A stretch of DNA of 64,000 bases, taken from positions 2,294,001 to 2,358,000 of the forward strand of contig OW818667.1 of assembly GCA_942493125.1 (NCBI GenBank), read 5' to 3'. The notes under the pieces are model-generated. The model did no database searches and was not told the origin of the DNA. It saw only the letters and a list, made by a program, of their open reading frames with translations. Of the stretch, positions 24,734-34,253 are shown in pieces; within the stretch, counting starts at the first letter, position 1, and the number at the start of each line of letters is the position of its first letter. The translations under genes and the position numbers were made by a program. The DNA is from Fusibacter_C sp942493125. GTDB taxonomy: Bacteria; Bacillota; Clostridia; Peptostreptococcales; Acidaminobacteraceae.

Positions 24734-25333
24734 ATGTATATAGAAGCGATAATCTTGGGTCTCATCATAGGATTTGCGCGTAACGGCAGACTTGCCAATT
24801 TTTTCGAAGTGCGTTTTAAGGGTTGGGCATTAAGTATTTTGGCTTTTGCTTTATTTTTAATTCCATATTTACTGAGAATTATGGAAAGTCCATTTGAAAA
24901 ACTTCAAATTTTTCCTTTCCTAGCAATGGTCATATGTGCAGTCATAGCGCTACTCAACTTTGAAAAGAATGGTATGAAGATTCTACTCATCGGCGTCTTG
25001 TTGAATTTGGTGGTCATGGGTCTCAATGATTTTAAAATGCCGATCGACGCGATTAAAATGGAGGCACTTGGATTCACTTCATTTATAGAGTCGCTTAAGG
25101 ACGGTTATGTGGTCAACTATATGCCTATGGATGGTGCACATCCCATCAGCACAATACTCGGAAAGGTCATAGCCTTGCCCGATTTTTACCCACTTAAAAA
25201 GGTTTTGAGTGCAGGAGATCTCATCATATCGATTGGCATTGCAGCGATCATTCAATACGAGATGCTGTTGTCATCGCTGAAAAGCAGAGGCTCCATGGTA
25301 CATTTCTCATACAATACGAAGTTTAGAAGATAA
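24734..25333 (+). CDS. DUF5317 family membrane protein
   Basis: A 199-residue integral membrane protein with about five hydrophobic segments (YIEAIILGLIIGFARNG at the N-terminus; WALSILAFALFLIPYLL; FLAMVICAVIALL; ILLIGVLLNLVVMG; LIISIGIAAIIQY). It resembles the clostridial DUF5317 family; function unknown. ATG 24734 has AAAGGAG 7 bp upstream; an upstream in-frame ATG at 24650 lacks an RBS. It lies 54 bp before secA with no terminator between. Confidence 0.75.
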   Translation: MYIEAIILGLIIGFARNGRLANFFEVRFKGWALSILAFALFLIPYLLRIMESPFEKLQIFPFLAMVICAVIALLNFEKNGMKILLIGVLLNLVVMGLNDFKMPIDAIKMEALGFTSFIESLKDGYVVNYMPMDGAHPISTILGKVIALPDFYPLKKVLSAGDLIISIGIAAIIQYEMLLSSLKSRGSMVHFSYNTKFRR

Positions 25334-25387
25334 ATGAGGAAAGTTGCAAATTCTATAAATAAATTAGCGAATCGAGGAAGATAAGGC

Positions 25388-28126
25388 ATGAGTTTATTAA
25401 AATTGATTTTTGGTGATATAAACGAGAAAGAAGTCAAAAAACTGGAGAAGACCGTCGATCAGATAGAAGCGCTTGAAAGCAAGTATGCGGCTATGACAGA
25501 TCACGAGCTTCAGGATCAAACGGGTATCTTGAAAGGCCGGTTAAAAGGCGGCGAAACACTTGATGACATTCTACCTGATGGGTTTGCCGTTGCAAGAGAA
25601 GCCGGTAAGAGAGCGCTTGGACTTAGAGCGTACCGCGTACAGCTTATGGGCGGTATCGTCCTGCATCAAGGTCGTATTTCGGAGATGAAAACTGGTGAAG
25701 GTAAGACGTTGGTTGCAACACTTCCAGCATACTTAAACGCACTCAGCGGAGAAGGCGTTCACATCGTCACGGTCAATGATTATCTCGCATCGCGTGATAA
25801 GGAATGGATGGGCAAGATCTTTGAATTTATGGGTCTTACAGTTGGCTGTGTCGTTCATGGCGTCGAAGGCGAAGATCGTAGAAATGCCTACCTAGCGGAT
25901 ATTACTTACGGTACAAACAACGAATTTGGCTTTGATTACCTCAGAGACAACATGGTAATGCGTCAAGAGCGCTTGGTCCAAAGACCGCTAAACTACGCTA
26001 TCGTTGATGAGGTCGATAGTATTTTAGTCGATGAGGCGAGAACGCCACTCATCATATCGGGTGAAAGTGCAAAATCGACAGATCTTTATCGCATCGCGAA
26101 CATTTTTGCTAAGACGCTTCGTGCAGATGAGGATTTTAAAATTGATGAAAAAGCAAAATCCATAGCCCTTACAGATGGACTCGTTGCCGATAAATTTGGC
26201 GATGTCGAAGAAGGCAGTGAAAATAGAAATGGCGTCAAACGTGCTGAAAGCTATTTTGGCATAGAAAACTTGAGTGATCCACAGAATATAGAGATTTCAC
26301 ATCATATCAACCAGGCGATTCGCGCCAACTACTTGATGAGACGCGATGTGGATTATATCGTCAAAGACGGCGAAGTCATCATCGTCGATGAATTTACTGG
26401 TCGACTCATGTATGGTAGACGGTATTCAAACGGCCTTCATCAAGCGATTGAAGCGAAAGAGAACATTGAAGTCAGAAAAGAGTCGCAAACTCTTGCTACG
26501 ATTACATTACAGAACTACTTCCGTATGTATAAAAAGCTTTCAGGCATGACGGGTACAGCTAAGACGGAAGAGGAAGAATTCAGACACATCTACAACATGG
26601 ACGTCGTCATGATTCCTACAAATAAACCAATTGCACGTCAAGATTTAGAGGATGCTATCTATAAGAATCTCAAAGGCAAGTTCTCGCAGGCGATTAAAGA
26701 CATTGAAGTAAGACATGCGAAGGGGCAACCGATCCTCGTTGGTACGATCAGTATTGAAACGTCGGAGTTTTTGAGCGGTCTGCTTAAAAAAATGGGCATC
26801 AAACATGAAGTTCTCAACGCCAAGCAGCATGATAAAGAATCGGAAATCGTCGCTCAGGCAGGTCGTTTCAATTCAGTTACGATCGCCACAAACATGGCAG
26901 GTCGTGGTACGGATATCGTGCTAGGCGGTAACCCAGAATTCTTGGCAAAACGCGATATGATGAAAAAAGGTTATGATGAGCACGTCGTCAACAAAGTGTC
27001 TAGTCCAATCATCGGAGAAGATCCAGTTGTCCTTGAAGCGAAACCTGTTTATGATGCACTTTACGCGGCACACAAGCTCGTAACTGACGCAGAGGCGGAG
27101 CAAGTCAAAGCAGCGGGTGGATTACACATCATTGGTACGGAGCGCCATGAATCGAGACGTATCGACAATCAATTAAGAGGCCGTGCTGGACGTCAAGGTG
27201 ACCCTGGTTCAACACAGTTTTATATATCGTTTGAAGACGATTTGATGCGCATGTTCGTTAGCGATCGTGCAAAATCCATCGTTGAGACATTGGGCTTTGA
27301 AGAGGACATGCAGCTTGAGAACAAGCTTTTGACGAAATCTATCGAAAATGCTCAGAAAAAAGTGGAAGGTAGAAACTTTGGAATACGTAAGCACGTCCTC
27401 CAATACGACGACGTCATGAACCTTCAACGTGAGATCATCTACGGCCAGAGAAACAAAGTGCTCCACGGTGAAGACATTCGCGATAGCATCATGACCATGA
27501 TCGAGAAAGTGATTGACAATACGATTCCAATCTACACGGAAGGCTATAAATATCCTGAAGAATGGGATTTAAATGGCTTATTCAACCACTTGCATCCGAT
27601 ATTCCTACCACAAGGCGCTGTTAAAATCGATAAAGTAGATGAATTGACAGTGGCTTCACTAAAAGAAATCCTATTTGATGTCGCTAAAAAAGTTTACGAG
27701 ATCAAAGAAGCGGAAATTGGTGAAGAGCGCATCAGAGAAGTGGAACGCACGATTCTCCTTCGCGTTGTCGACAATCACTGGATCGATCACATCGATGCCA
27801 TGGATGACCTCAAGCAAGGTATTGGCCTTCGTGCCATCGGTCAACAGGATCCAGTTATGGCCTACAAGATGGAAGGTTTTGATATGTTTGATGAGATGAT
27901 CACAAACATTCAGGAAGAAACCGTAAAGGCGATGTTCCACGTGACAATCCAAACTGAGACGGAGAGAAAAGCAGTCGCGAAGATTGTCAATGTCTCTGGA
28001 ACTGGCGATGGCTCTACGACGAAAAAGCCTGTCAAATCGGATAAAAAAGTTGGCAGAAATGACCCATGCCCATGTGGTAGCGGTAAGAAGTATAAAAAAT
28101 GTCACGGTGCAAATCTAGAGGAATAA
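25388..28126 (+). CDS. secA: Preprotein translocase ATPase SecA
   Basis: The motor that drives proteins through SecYEG. A full-length 912-residue product with Walker A MKTGEGKTLVATLPAYL around 100-116, DEVDSILVDEARTPLIISG around 208-226, the helicase motif GRAGRQGDPGSTQFYISFED near 601-620, and a C-terminal SEC-C zinc site (CPCGSGKKYKKCHG). RBS GAGGAAG precedes ATG 25388. secA-prfB order matches B. subtilis and other Firmicutes. Confidence 0.98.
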   Translation: MSLLKLIFGDINEKEVKKLEKTVDQIEALESKYAAMTDHELQDQTGILKGRLKGGETLDDILPDGFAVAREAGKRALGLRAYRVQLMGGIVLHQGRISEMKTGEGKTLVATLPAYLNALSGEGVHIVTVNDYLASRDKEWMGKIFEFMGLTVGCVVHGVEGEDRRNAYLADITYGTNNEFGFDYLRDNMVMRQERLVQRPLNYAIVDEVDSILVDEARTPLIISGESAKSTDLYRIANIFAKTLRADEDFKIDEKAKSIALTDGLVADKFGDVEEGSENRNGVKRAESYFGIENLSDPQNIEISHHINQAIRANYLMRRDVDYIVKDGEVIIVDEFTGRLMYGRRYSNGLHQAIEAKENIEVRKESQTLATITLQNYFRMYKKLSGMTGTAKTEEEEFRHIYNMDVVMIPTNKPIARQDLEDAIYKNLKGKFSQAIKDIEVRHAKGQPILVGTISIETSEFLSGLLKKMGIKHEVLNAKQHDKESEIVAQAGRFNSVTIATNMAGRGTDIVLGGNPEFLAKRDMMKKGYDEHVVNKVSSPIIGEDPVVLEAKPVYDALYAAHKLVTDAEAEQVKAAGGLHIIGTERHESRRIDNQLRGRAGRQGDPGSTQFYISFEDDLMRMFVSDRAKSIVETLGFEEDMQLENKLLTKSIENAQKKVEGRNFGIRKHVLQYDDVMNLQREIIYGQRNKVLHGEDIRDSIMTMIEKVIDNTIPIYTEGYKYPEEWDLNGLFNHLHPIFLPQGAVKIDKVDELTVASLKEILFDVAKKVYEIKEAEIGEERIREVERTILLRVVDNHWIDHIDAMDDLKQGIGLRAIGQQDPVMAYKMEGFDMFDEMITNIQEETVKAMFHVTIQTETERKAVAKIVNVSGTGDGSTTKKPVKSDKKVGRNDPCPCGSGKKYKKCHGANLEE

Positions 28127-28131
28127 ACGAG

Positions 28132-28190
28132 TGAGTCAAGGGTGCCAGGCAGATTGACTCATGAGTCGATCTGCCTGGCACTTTGACTCA
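28132..28190. repeat. 59-bp near-perfect palindrome (REP-like)
   Basis: The centre GACTCATGAGTC (28156-28167) is flanked by GTGCCAGGCAGAT (28142-28154) and ATCTGCCTGGCAC (28169-28181). The outer TGAGTCA/TGACTCA arms pair with a one-base bulge. It starts 6 bp after secA and has no T-run, so it looks more like an extragenic palindrome than a terminator. Confidence 0.75.
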
Positions 28191-28206
28191 TTCCCAAATA
28201 GACGAG

Positions 28207-28240
28207 AGGCCAGATTTGAGATTTTCACTTCTGGCCTTCT
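28207..28240 (+). terminator. Probable secA terminator
   Basis: AGGCCAGA (28207-28214) pairs with TCTGGCCT (28230-28237), followed by a short T-rich tail. Confidence 0.55.
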
Positions 28241-28258
28241 TAAATGAAGAGGTGTAGG

Positions 28259-29384
28259 ATGATATTACTAGAAAGATTAAGTAGAGATGTAAAAAAACTA
28301 AAAGCGTTAATCGCCGAGCTTGAGGTGTCACTTTGACCTCGCTAATGTCAGATATCGCATAGAAGAGATTGAGATGGATATGACTGCGCCAGATTTTTGG
28401 AACGACAACGAATCGGCTCAGTCCAAACTGAAGTTTCAGAAAGCCCTTAAAAATAAACTTGAAAAATATGACGATTTGTATGGCCGAATCGATGAGCTTG
28501 AGGGCTTGATCGAGATGGCGCTCCTGGATTCGGACGATTCGTTTGAAGCTGAAGTGGAGACGACCTATGATGCGATTTTAGAAGTCTATGAAAAAGTCGT
28601 TCTAGAAACGCTATTAAAAGGCGATTATGACGCAAACAGCGCCATCCTTTCGATCCATGCTGGTTCAGGTGGAACGGATGCGCAAGATTGGGCGGCTATG
28701 CTGCTTCGCATGTACAAAAGGTGGGGAGAACGTCGCGGTTATACCGTCAAGACGCTGGATCTTCAAGACGATACGGAAGCGGGCATCAAGAGTGTTTCCT
28801 TGCTGTTTGAGGGGCTCAACGCCTACGGCTTTTTAAAGTCGGAAAAAGGCGTCCATCGCATCGTCAGAATCTCACCTTTCGATTCATCTGGAAAGCGTCA
28901 CACGTCTTTTGCATCTGTGGATGTCATGCCTGAACTCGACGATTCTGTCATGATCGACATCAACCCTGAAGATTTGAAAGTGGATACGTACCGTTCAGGC
29001 GGTGCGGGTGGTCAGCACGTCAACACCACGGATTCTGCCGTCAGAATCACGCACTTACCAACTGGTGTCGTCGTTCAGTGTCAAAATGAACGGTCACAAA
29101 CCTCCAATAAAGCAACCGCTATGAAAATGCTCATGGCAAAACTCATCGAACTCAAAGAACGCGAACATAAAGATAAGATAGAAGATTTGGCGGGCGATTA
29201 CTCGCAGATCACATGGGGCAGTCAAATTCGCTCTTATGTGTTCCATCCGTATAACCTCGTCAAAGACCATCGCACAAATGCAGAGATGGGTAACATTCAA
29301 GCGGCCATGGACGGTGAAATCGATCTGTTCATCGACGCCTATTTAAAGGAGGCAAGTTCACATGACTTTAAAATCGACAACTAA
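28259..29384 (+). CDS. prfB: Peptide chain release factor 2 (programmed +1 frameshift)
   Basis: Recognises UGA and UAA stops. Translation starts at ATG 28259 (GAGGTG upstream), reads 25 codons to CTT at 28331, meets TGA at 28334, and resumes +1 at GAC 28335 through 29384, giving 374 residues (join 28259..28333, 28335..29384). The SPF anticodon-like tripeptide is in RISPFDSSG and the catalytic GGQ in RSGGAGGQHVN. The 3' end overlaps tex by 23 bp. An annotation that starts at a later in-frame codon would lose the first 25 codons and the frameshift. Confidence 0.95.
28322..28336 (+). promoter_or_regulatory. prfB autoregulatory frameshift signal
   Basis: Internal Shine-Dalgarno-like GAGGTG, three bases, then CTT TGA C. 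This is the classic RF2 slippage site: low RF2 lets the ribosome slip +1 over the in-frame UGA and make more RF2. Confidence 0.93.
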
Positions 29385-31731
29385 TTTAGAGGCTGGTACA
29401 GTCGCGAACACAAATGCAACGACAGCAGCAGTGCCAACAGCACCAACAGCACCAACAGCACCAACAGCAGCACCAACAGCATCAGCTGAAGCAACCACAG
29501 GCATCAACACGGCGGCATTTAAAAAGCTCATCATCTCACAACTCGCAAAAGAGCTGTCTCTTAAGACGTCACAAGTTGAAACGACAGTAGCCCTCATCGA
29601 TGAAGGCAACACGATCCCTTTTATCGCGCGTTATCGTAAAGAGGCGACAGGTGGCATCAGCGATGAGGTACTCAGGGATTTTGACGACAGACTCAAATAT
29701 CTGAGAAATCTTCAATCGCGTAAAGAAGAAGTCATCCGCATCATCGAAGAGCAAGGCAAACTCACTCCAGAACTTAAAGCGGATATTGAAAAAGCGACAG
29801 TGCTTCAGACTGTGGAGGACTTATATAGACCATTCAAGCAAAAGAAAAGCACACGCGCATCGAAAGCTATTGAAAGAGGTCTTGAGCCGCTTGCAGACGT
29901 TATCTGGCTACAAGAGCTTACTGAGGGAGACATTCGTCACATCGCTGAAGGCTTCATCAACCTGGAAAAGGACGTCAAAACGGCCGACGATGCACTCGCA
30001 GGTGCTATGGATATCGTGGCGGAACGTATTTCAGACGATCCGGACAACAGGGCATTCATCAGAAAAATGACTCTAGCCCAAGGGGTTATTGAATCCGTGG
30101 CGACAAACGAAGCGGAATCTTCTGTTTTCGAAATGTACTATAAGTATTCAGAACCTGTTGTGAAAATGGCAAATCACCGCATCCTCGCACTGAATCGTGG
30201 CGAGGGCGAAAAGATGCTCAAAGTCAAACTCATCAGCCCAGATGCATTGATATTGGAGCAGCTTCATAAAGCCGTCATCAAAAATTCGAAGGCGATTACA
30301 ACGCCACTGCTTATATCAGCACTTGAAGACAGCTACAAACGCCTCATCTCGCCATCCATCGAACGCGAAGTCCGCACGATGCTTACGGAGCGCGCAGAAG
30401 AAGAAGCCATCAAAGTGTTTGGTAAAAATACAAAATCGCTCCTACTAGTCGCTCCAGTTAAAGATGCACGCGTCTTAGCAGTTGATCCAAGTTTCCGTAC
30501 AGGTTGTAAGCTCGCCGTGCTTGATGAAACGGGCAAGCTCCTTGAATACGCGACCATTTATCCAAATGCCCCACAAAACAAAGTGGAAGAAGCAAAAGTG
30601 AAACTCACAGAGCTCATCCAGAAGCATAAAGTCAATTTAATCTCGATAGGCAATGGCACGGCATCCCGTGAGACGGAACAGCTTGTAGCTGGACTGATCA
30701 GCACGCTGAAGGAAGAAGTCTACTATACCATCGTCAGTGAAGCGGGTGCTTCTGTGTATTCGGCATCAAAACTCGCAACGGAAGAATATCCTGATATCGA
30801 CGTTTCCATCAGAGGTGCGATTTCTATCGGCAGAAGACTGCAAGACCCACTTGCTGAGCTCGTCAAAATCGATCCAAAGAGCATCGGCGTCGGACAATAT
30901 CAACATGACGTCAATCAAAAAAGACTCGAAGAACAACTTACAAACGTCGTCGAAGACTGCGTCAACAGCGTCGGCGTCGATCTCAATACAGCAACGCCTT
31001 CATTGCTCAGCTATGTTTCGGGCATCTCATCGCTACTTGCGAAAAACATTGTCGCCTACCGTGATGAAAACGGTAAATTCAAATCGCGTAAGGAACTTCT
31101 CAAAGTCAAACGCCTCGGCGACAAAGTCTACGTTCAAGCAGTAGGCTTCTTAAGAATCCCTAAAGCGACCAACCCGCTAGACAATACCGCCGTACATCCT
31201 GAAGCCTATGAAGCGACAAAAAAACTTCTCGATACGCTTGGCTACAAAACCAAAGACATCGAATCAGGCGCAGTAAAGGACATCACTGACAAAGTGATTC
31301 TCTACTCTGGCATCATGGGCAACCAGCCGGATTCGACCAAATATCAAGCGGGTGTTGAAAAGCTTTCACAGCAGCTCGACATTGGCGTCATGACCCTAAA
31401 GGACATCATCGATGAGATCAAAAAGCCGGGTAGAGATCCACGTGAAGAGATGCCAAAGCCAGTATTTAGAAGCGATATACTCAAAATGGAAGACCTTCAA
31501 GTCGGCATGATCATGCACGGTACCGTAAGAAATGTCGTAGACTTTGGCGCATTTGTCGATCTTGGCGTGAAGCAAGACGGCCTCGTTCACATCTCTGAGA
31601 TTTGCGACCGATTCATCAAACACCCAATGCAAGTTTTATCCGTCGGTGATACGGTCAAAGTTCAGATACTCAGTTTAGACCTCGTCAGAAATAAAATTGG
31701 ACTCACGATGAAGAATCTGAAGGAGACGTAA
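29362..31731 (+). CDS. tex: Tex-family S1 RNA-binding transcription accessory protein
   Basis: A 789-residue nucleic-acid-binding protein of the Tex/YhgF family: N-terminal HtH core (SLKTSQVETTVALIDEGNTIPFIARYRKE), central YqgF-like RNase H fold (RVLAVDPSFRTGCKLAVLDE), HhH motifs (LLSYVSGISSLLAKNIVAYRDE) and a C-terminal S1 domain (GMIMHGTVRNVVDFGAFVDLGVKQDGLVHISE). An extra N-terminal tail of about 45 residues is made of Thr/Ala/Pro repeats not usual for Tex. RBS AAAGGAGG lies 8 bp before ATG 29362, inside prfB. An alternative start after the repeats is not evident. Confidence 0.93.
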   Translation: MTLKSTTNLEAGTVANTNATTAAVPTAPTAPTAPTAAPTASAEATTGINTAAFKKLIISQLAKELSLKTSQVETTVALIDEGNTIPFIARYRKEATGGISDEVLRDFDDRLKYLRNLQSRKEEVIRIIEEQGKLTPELKADIEKATVLQTVEDLYRPFKQKKSTRASKAIERGLEPLADVIWLQELTEGDIRHIAEGFINLEKDVKTADDALAGAMDIVAERISDDPDNRAFIRKMTLAQGVIESVATNEAESSVFEMYYKYSEPVVKMANHRILALNRGEGEKMLKVKLISPDALILEQLHKAVIKNSKAITTPLLISALEDSYKRLISPSIEREVRTMLTERAEEEAIKVFGKNTKSLLLVAPVKDARVLAVDPSFRTGCKLAVLDETGKLLEYATIYPNAPQNKVEEAKVKLTELIQKHKVNLISIGNGTASRETEQLVAGLISTLKEEVYYTIVSEAGASVYSASKLATEEYPDIDVSIRGAISIGRRLQDPLAELVKIDPKSIGVGQYQHDVNQKRLEEQLTNVVEDCVNSVGVDLNTATPSLLSYVSGISSLLAKNIVAYRDENGKFKSRKELLKVKRLGDKVYVQAVGFLRIPKATNPLDNTAVHPEAYEATKKLLDTLGYKTKDIESGAVKDITDKVILYSGIMGNQPDSTKYQAGVEKLSQQLDIGVMTLKDIIDEIKKPGRDPREEMPKPVFRSDILKMEDLQVGMIMHGTVRNVVDFGAFVDLGVKQDGLVHISEICDRFIKHPMQVLSVGDTVKVQILSLDLVRNKIGLTMKNLKET
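29434..29481 (+). repeat. In-frame 9-bp tandem repeat in tex (Pro-Thr-Ala)
   Basis: CCAACAGCA occurs four times head to tail (29434-29469), then once more after one extra GCA (29473-29481), encoding a PTA-PTA-PTA-PTA-A-PTA tract. Confidence 0.95.
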
Positions 31732-31763
31732 AATTTCCTCGTGCGATTTAAATTCAAAAGTGC

Positions 31764-31769
31764 TATAAT
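31764..31769 (+). promoter_or_regulatory. Extended -10 (TGCTATAAT) before the amidohydrolase
   Basis: TATAAT preceded by TG one base upstream, 42 bp before the start codon. No convincing -35. Confidence 0.5.
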
Positions 31770-31810
31770 TTATTTAGTGATACGAAATATTATGCCTTAG
31801 GGGGACAACC

Positions 31811-32968
31811 ATGTTATTGATCAAGAATGCCAAGATCTACACGATGGCAGACGAAATAATTGAGAATGGATGCATTTTAGTTGAAGACGGCAAAATCAAA
31901 GAAGTTGGTACGGACTGTGTGGCACCACTTGACGCTGAGGTGATTGACGCAGCCGGCATGAACGTATTTCCAGGCTTTATCGACGCACATTGTCACATCG
32001 GCATGTGGGAAGAGGGCATTGGCTTTGAAGGGGCCGATGGCAATGAAATGACCGATCCCATCACACCAAATATGCGCGCGATCGACGCACTCAATCCAAG
32101 AGATGAAGCATTTGAAAACGCCATCAAAGGTGGTGTCACAACTGCGGCAACTGGACCAGGTAGTGCAAACGTCATCGGCGGCGTATTTTCAGTGGTTAAA
32201 TTACATGGCAACCGAATTGATGACATGATCGTAAAGGAAACTTTAGCGATGAAATGCGCATTTGGCGAGAACCCTAAACGCGTCTATAACGATAAAAAAA
32301 TGACGCCGTCCACACGTATGGGAACGGCGGCAAAGCTTAGAGAAACACTTGCAAAAACAGTTGAATATCGCGATAAAAAATTGGCAGCTGCTGGCGATGC
32401 GAGCAAGATGCCAACTTATGACATGAAACTCGAAGCGATGTTACCCGTCATCAATAAGGAAATACCACTTAAGGCACATGCACACAGAGCGGACGATATC
32501 TTTACATCCATCAGAATCGCAAAGGAATTTGATGTGCTGTTGACGCTTGAACACTGTACGGAAGGTCATTTGATTGCGGATCAACTCGCTAAGGAAGGCT
32601 ATCCTGCGATTATCGGTCCATCATTCGGCAACAAGTCAAAGTTTGAGCTCAATCAAAAGACATTTGACACGCCTGGCATCATGCACAAAGCAGGGGTAAA
32701 AATCGCCATTATGACAGACAGCCCCGTGATACCGCTCGAGTATTTGCCAATGTGTGCTGCACTTGCTCACAAAGCAGGACTGGATGAAATGGAAGCTTTA
32801 AAATGCATCTCCATCAACGCTGCAGAAATCCTCGGCGTAGACGATCGCATTGGTTCAATTGCAGTTGGCAAAGATGCCGACCTCGTCATCTGGAATGGCC
32901 ATCCTTTCGATTTACAAGCGACTGTATCCCATACTTTAGTGAATGGAAAAGTCGTGTACCAAAAATAA
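31811..32968 (+). CDS. Metal-dependent amidohydrolase (imidazolonepropionase-like)
   Basis: A 385-residue amidohydrolase-superfamily TIM barrel with composite beta domain. Metal-binding HxH is at H60/H62 (GFIDAHCHIG), further His at KAHAHRADD and LEHCTEGH (about 223-225 and 247-251), and the final Asp in IMTDSPVIP. The C-terminal ADLVIWNGHPFDLQATVSHTLVNGKVVY closes the beta domain. The superfamily includes HutI; hutU lies 14 kb away, so a histidine-pathway link is not shown. RBS AGGGGGA before ATG. Confidence 0.8.
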   Translation: MLLIKNAKIYTMADEIIENGCILVEDGKIKEVGTDCVAPLDAEVIDAAGMNVFPGFIDAHCHIGMWEEGIGFEGADGNEMTDPITPNMRAIDALNPRDEAFENAIKGGVTTAATGPGSANVIGGVFSVVKLHGNRIDDMIVKETLAMKCAFGENPKRVYNDKKMTPSTRMGTAAKLRETLAKTVEYRDKKLAAAGDASKMPTYDMKLEAMLPVINKEIPLKAHAHRADDIFTSIRIAKEFDVLLTLEHCTEGHLIADQLAKEGYPAIIGPSFGNKSKFELNQKTFDTPGIMHKAGVKIAIMTDSPVIPLEYLPMCAALAHKAGLDEMEALKCISINAAEILGVDDRIGSIAVGKDADLVIWNGHPFDLQATVSHTLVNGKVVYQK

Positions 32969-32982
32969 CATGCCTTCACTCT

Positions 32983-33024
32983 ACCTATTCCCGCGCTCAA
33001 GAGCATGGGGATAGGTTTTTTTTA
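32983..33024 (+). terminator. Terminator of the amidohydrolase gene
   Basis: ACCTATTCCC (32983-32992) pairs with GGGGATAGGT (33007-33016) followed by eight Ts. Confidence 0.92.
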
Positions 33025-33131
33025 CGAGGAAATTGCATAATGGAAGGCGTTGTTATACAATATAGTGAGCAATTGACGCATGATGGCTGTCATGTCTTTT
33101 GTGATTTGATATTATTAACAAGGAGTAAAAT

Positions 33132-33581
33132 ATGCAAATAGAACTAAAATCACTGGACGACACAAAGCGATTTGCGCAGTGGCTCGTCAAACATATAGAT
33201 CGTGGCCAAGTCATCTGCCTCGTAGGCGATTTGGGCGCAGGCAAAACGACCTTTACCCAGTTTTTATGTAAAGAATTAGGCGTTCAGGATTATATCACAA
33301 GTCCGACCTTTAATCTCATGAATTCGTATACTGGCACGCTCAATGGGGAACCTATCGATATTCACCACTTTGACGTATACCGTATCTTTGCTACGGACGA
33401 GATGTTCGAGATTGGCTTTGATGATTTTTTATACGGTGAGGGTATCAGCATTGTCGAATGGGCAAATCAAGTGGCAGACATGATTCCAAAAGACAGTATT
33501 TGGATCACATTGACGTTAACACTTGATGGAAAAAGGGTATTAACCTATACAGGTCAAAACTTTGAGGGAGAATTTAAGTGA
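33132..33581 (+). CDS. tsaE: tRNA t6A-synthesis ATPase TsaE
   Basis: ATPase partner of TsaB/TsaD in N6-threonylcarbamoyladenosine formation at A37 of ANN-decoding tRNAs. 149 residues; Walker A VGDLGAGKTTF (31-41), SPTFNLMNSY around 57-66, IVEWANQ near 112-118. RBS AAGGAG before ATG 33132. It begins the tsaE-tsaB-rimI-tsaD operon (ydiB-ydiE in B. subtilis), with each stop overlapping or touching the next start. Confidence 0.95.
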   Translation: MQIELKSLDDTKRFAQWLVKHIDRGQVICLVGDLGAGKTTFTQFLCKELGVQDYITSPTFNLMNSYTGTLNGEPIDIHHFDVYRIFATDEMFEIGFDDFLYGEGISIVEWANQVADMIPKDSIWITLTLTLDGKRVLTYTGQNFEGEFK

Positions 33582-34252
33582 AATCATTGATTATAGATAC
33601 ATCATCGACTGCAGCAAGCGCGGCACTCGTAGAAGACGGCAACATGATAGGTGACGTGTTCGTCAATGACAAGGCGACACATTCACAAAAATTGATGCCG
33701 ATTGTCCACGAACTTTTGACGCAAACGGGTACAAAAATTTCAGATATCGATGCTTATTACGTGTGTGAAGGACCTGGATCATTCACGGGCGTTCGCATTG
33801 GTATAGCTACTGTAAAGGGCTTTGCTCAACCATTCAATAAACCCGTGTATACGTTTCCAAGCATGTTTCTCATTGCCAGCGGCGCTAAGCGCCACGACGG
33901 GCTAATCGTTCCCGTGATCGATGCCAAACGCGAAGAAGTTTACTATGGCGTCTATTCTTGGGACGATGGTTTTTTATCTACATTGGAAGAGGGCGTTGAG
34001 TCATTGGAACAGCTCTTGACTTATTTGGAAGAAAAATATCCTGGGCAGAATATCTTGCTATTGGGTGATGCGATTACGTCGTACCCTAATGTATTTGAAA
34101 ATCACGAGACGTTTCTCCTGGGCTCAAGTACAGAAGGTGTACCGAAAGCGTCCGATTTAGCGATTGCTTCATTGGCTGTCGATGAATCGTCCACCGTTTA
34201 CAGCGCAAAGGCGAACTATATGAGAAAGTCTCAAGCAGAAAGGGATCGTTGA
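33578..34252 (+). CDS. tsaB: tRNA t6A-synthesis protein TsaB
   Basis: A 224-residue ASKHA-fold protein, the scaffolding partner of TsaD. Features: SLIIDTSSTAASAALVEDG at the N-terminus and CEGPGSFTGVRIGIATVKGFA around 63-83. It starts at GTG 33578, overlapping the tsaE stop (GTGA), with GAGGGAGA upstream. Full length. Confidence 0.94.
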   Translation: MKSLIIDTSSTAASAALVEDGNMIGDVFVNDKATHSQKLMPIVHELLTQTGTKISDIDAYYVCEGPGSFTGVRIGIATVKGFAQPFNKPVYTFPSMFLIASGAKRHDGLIVPVIDAKREEVYYGVYSWDDGFLSTLEEGVESLEQLLTYLEEKYPGQNILLLGDAITSYPNVFENHETFLLGSSTEGVPKASDLAIASLAVDESSTVYSAKANYMRKSQAERDR

Positions 34253-34253
34253 T

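Noticed and set aside
28320..29384. Release factor 2 starting downstream of the TGA
   Set aside because: The upstream 25 codons, RBS and CTT-TGA-C signal show the standard frameshifted prfB.
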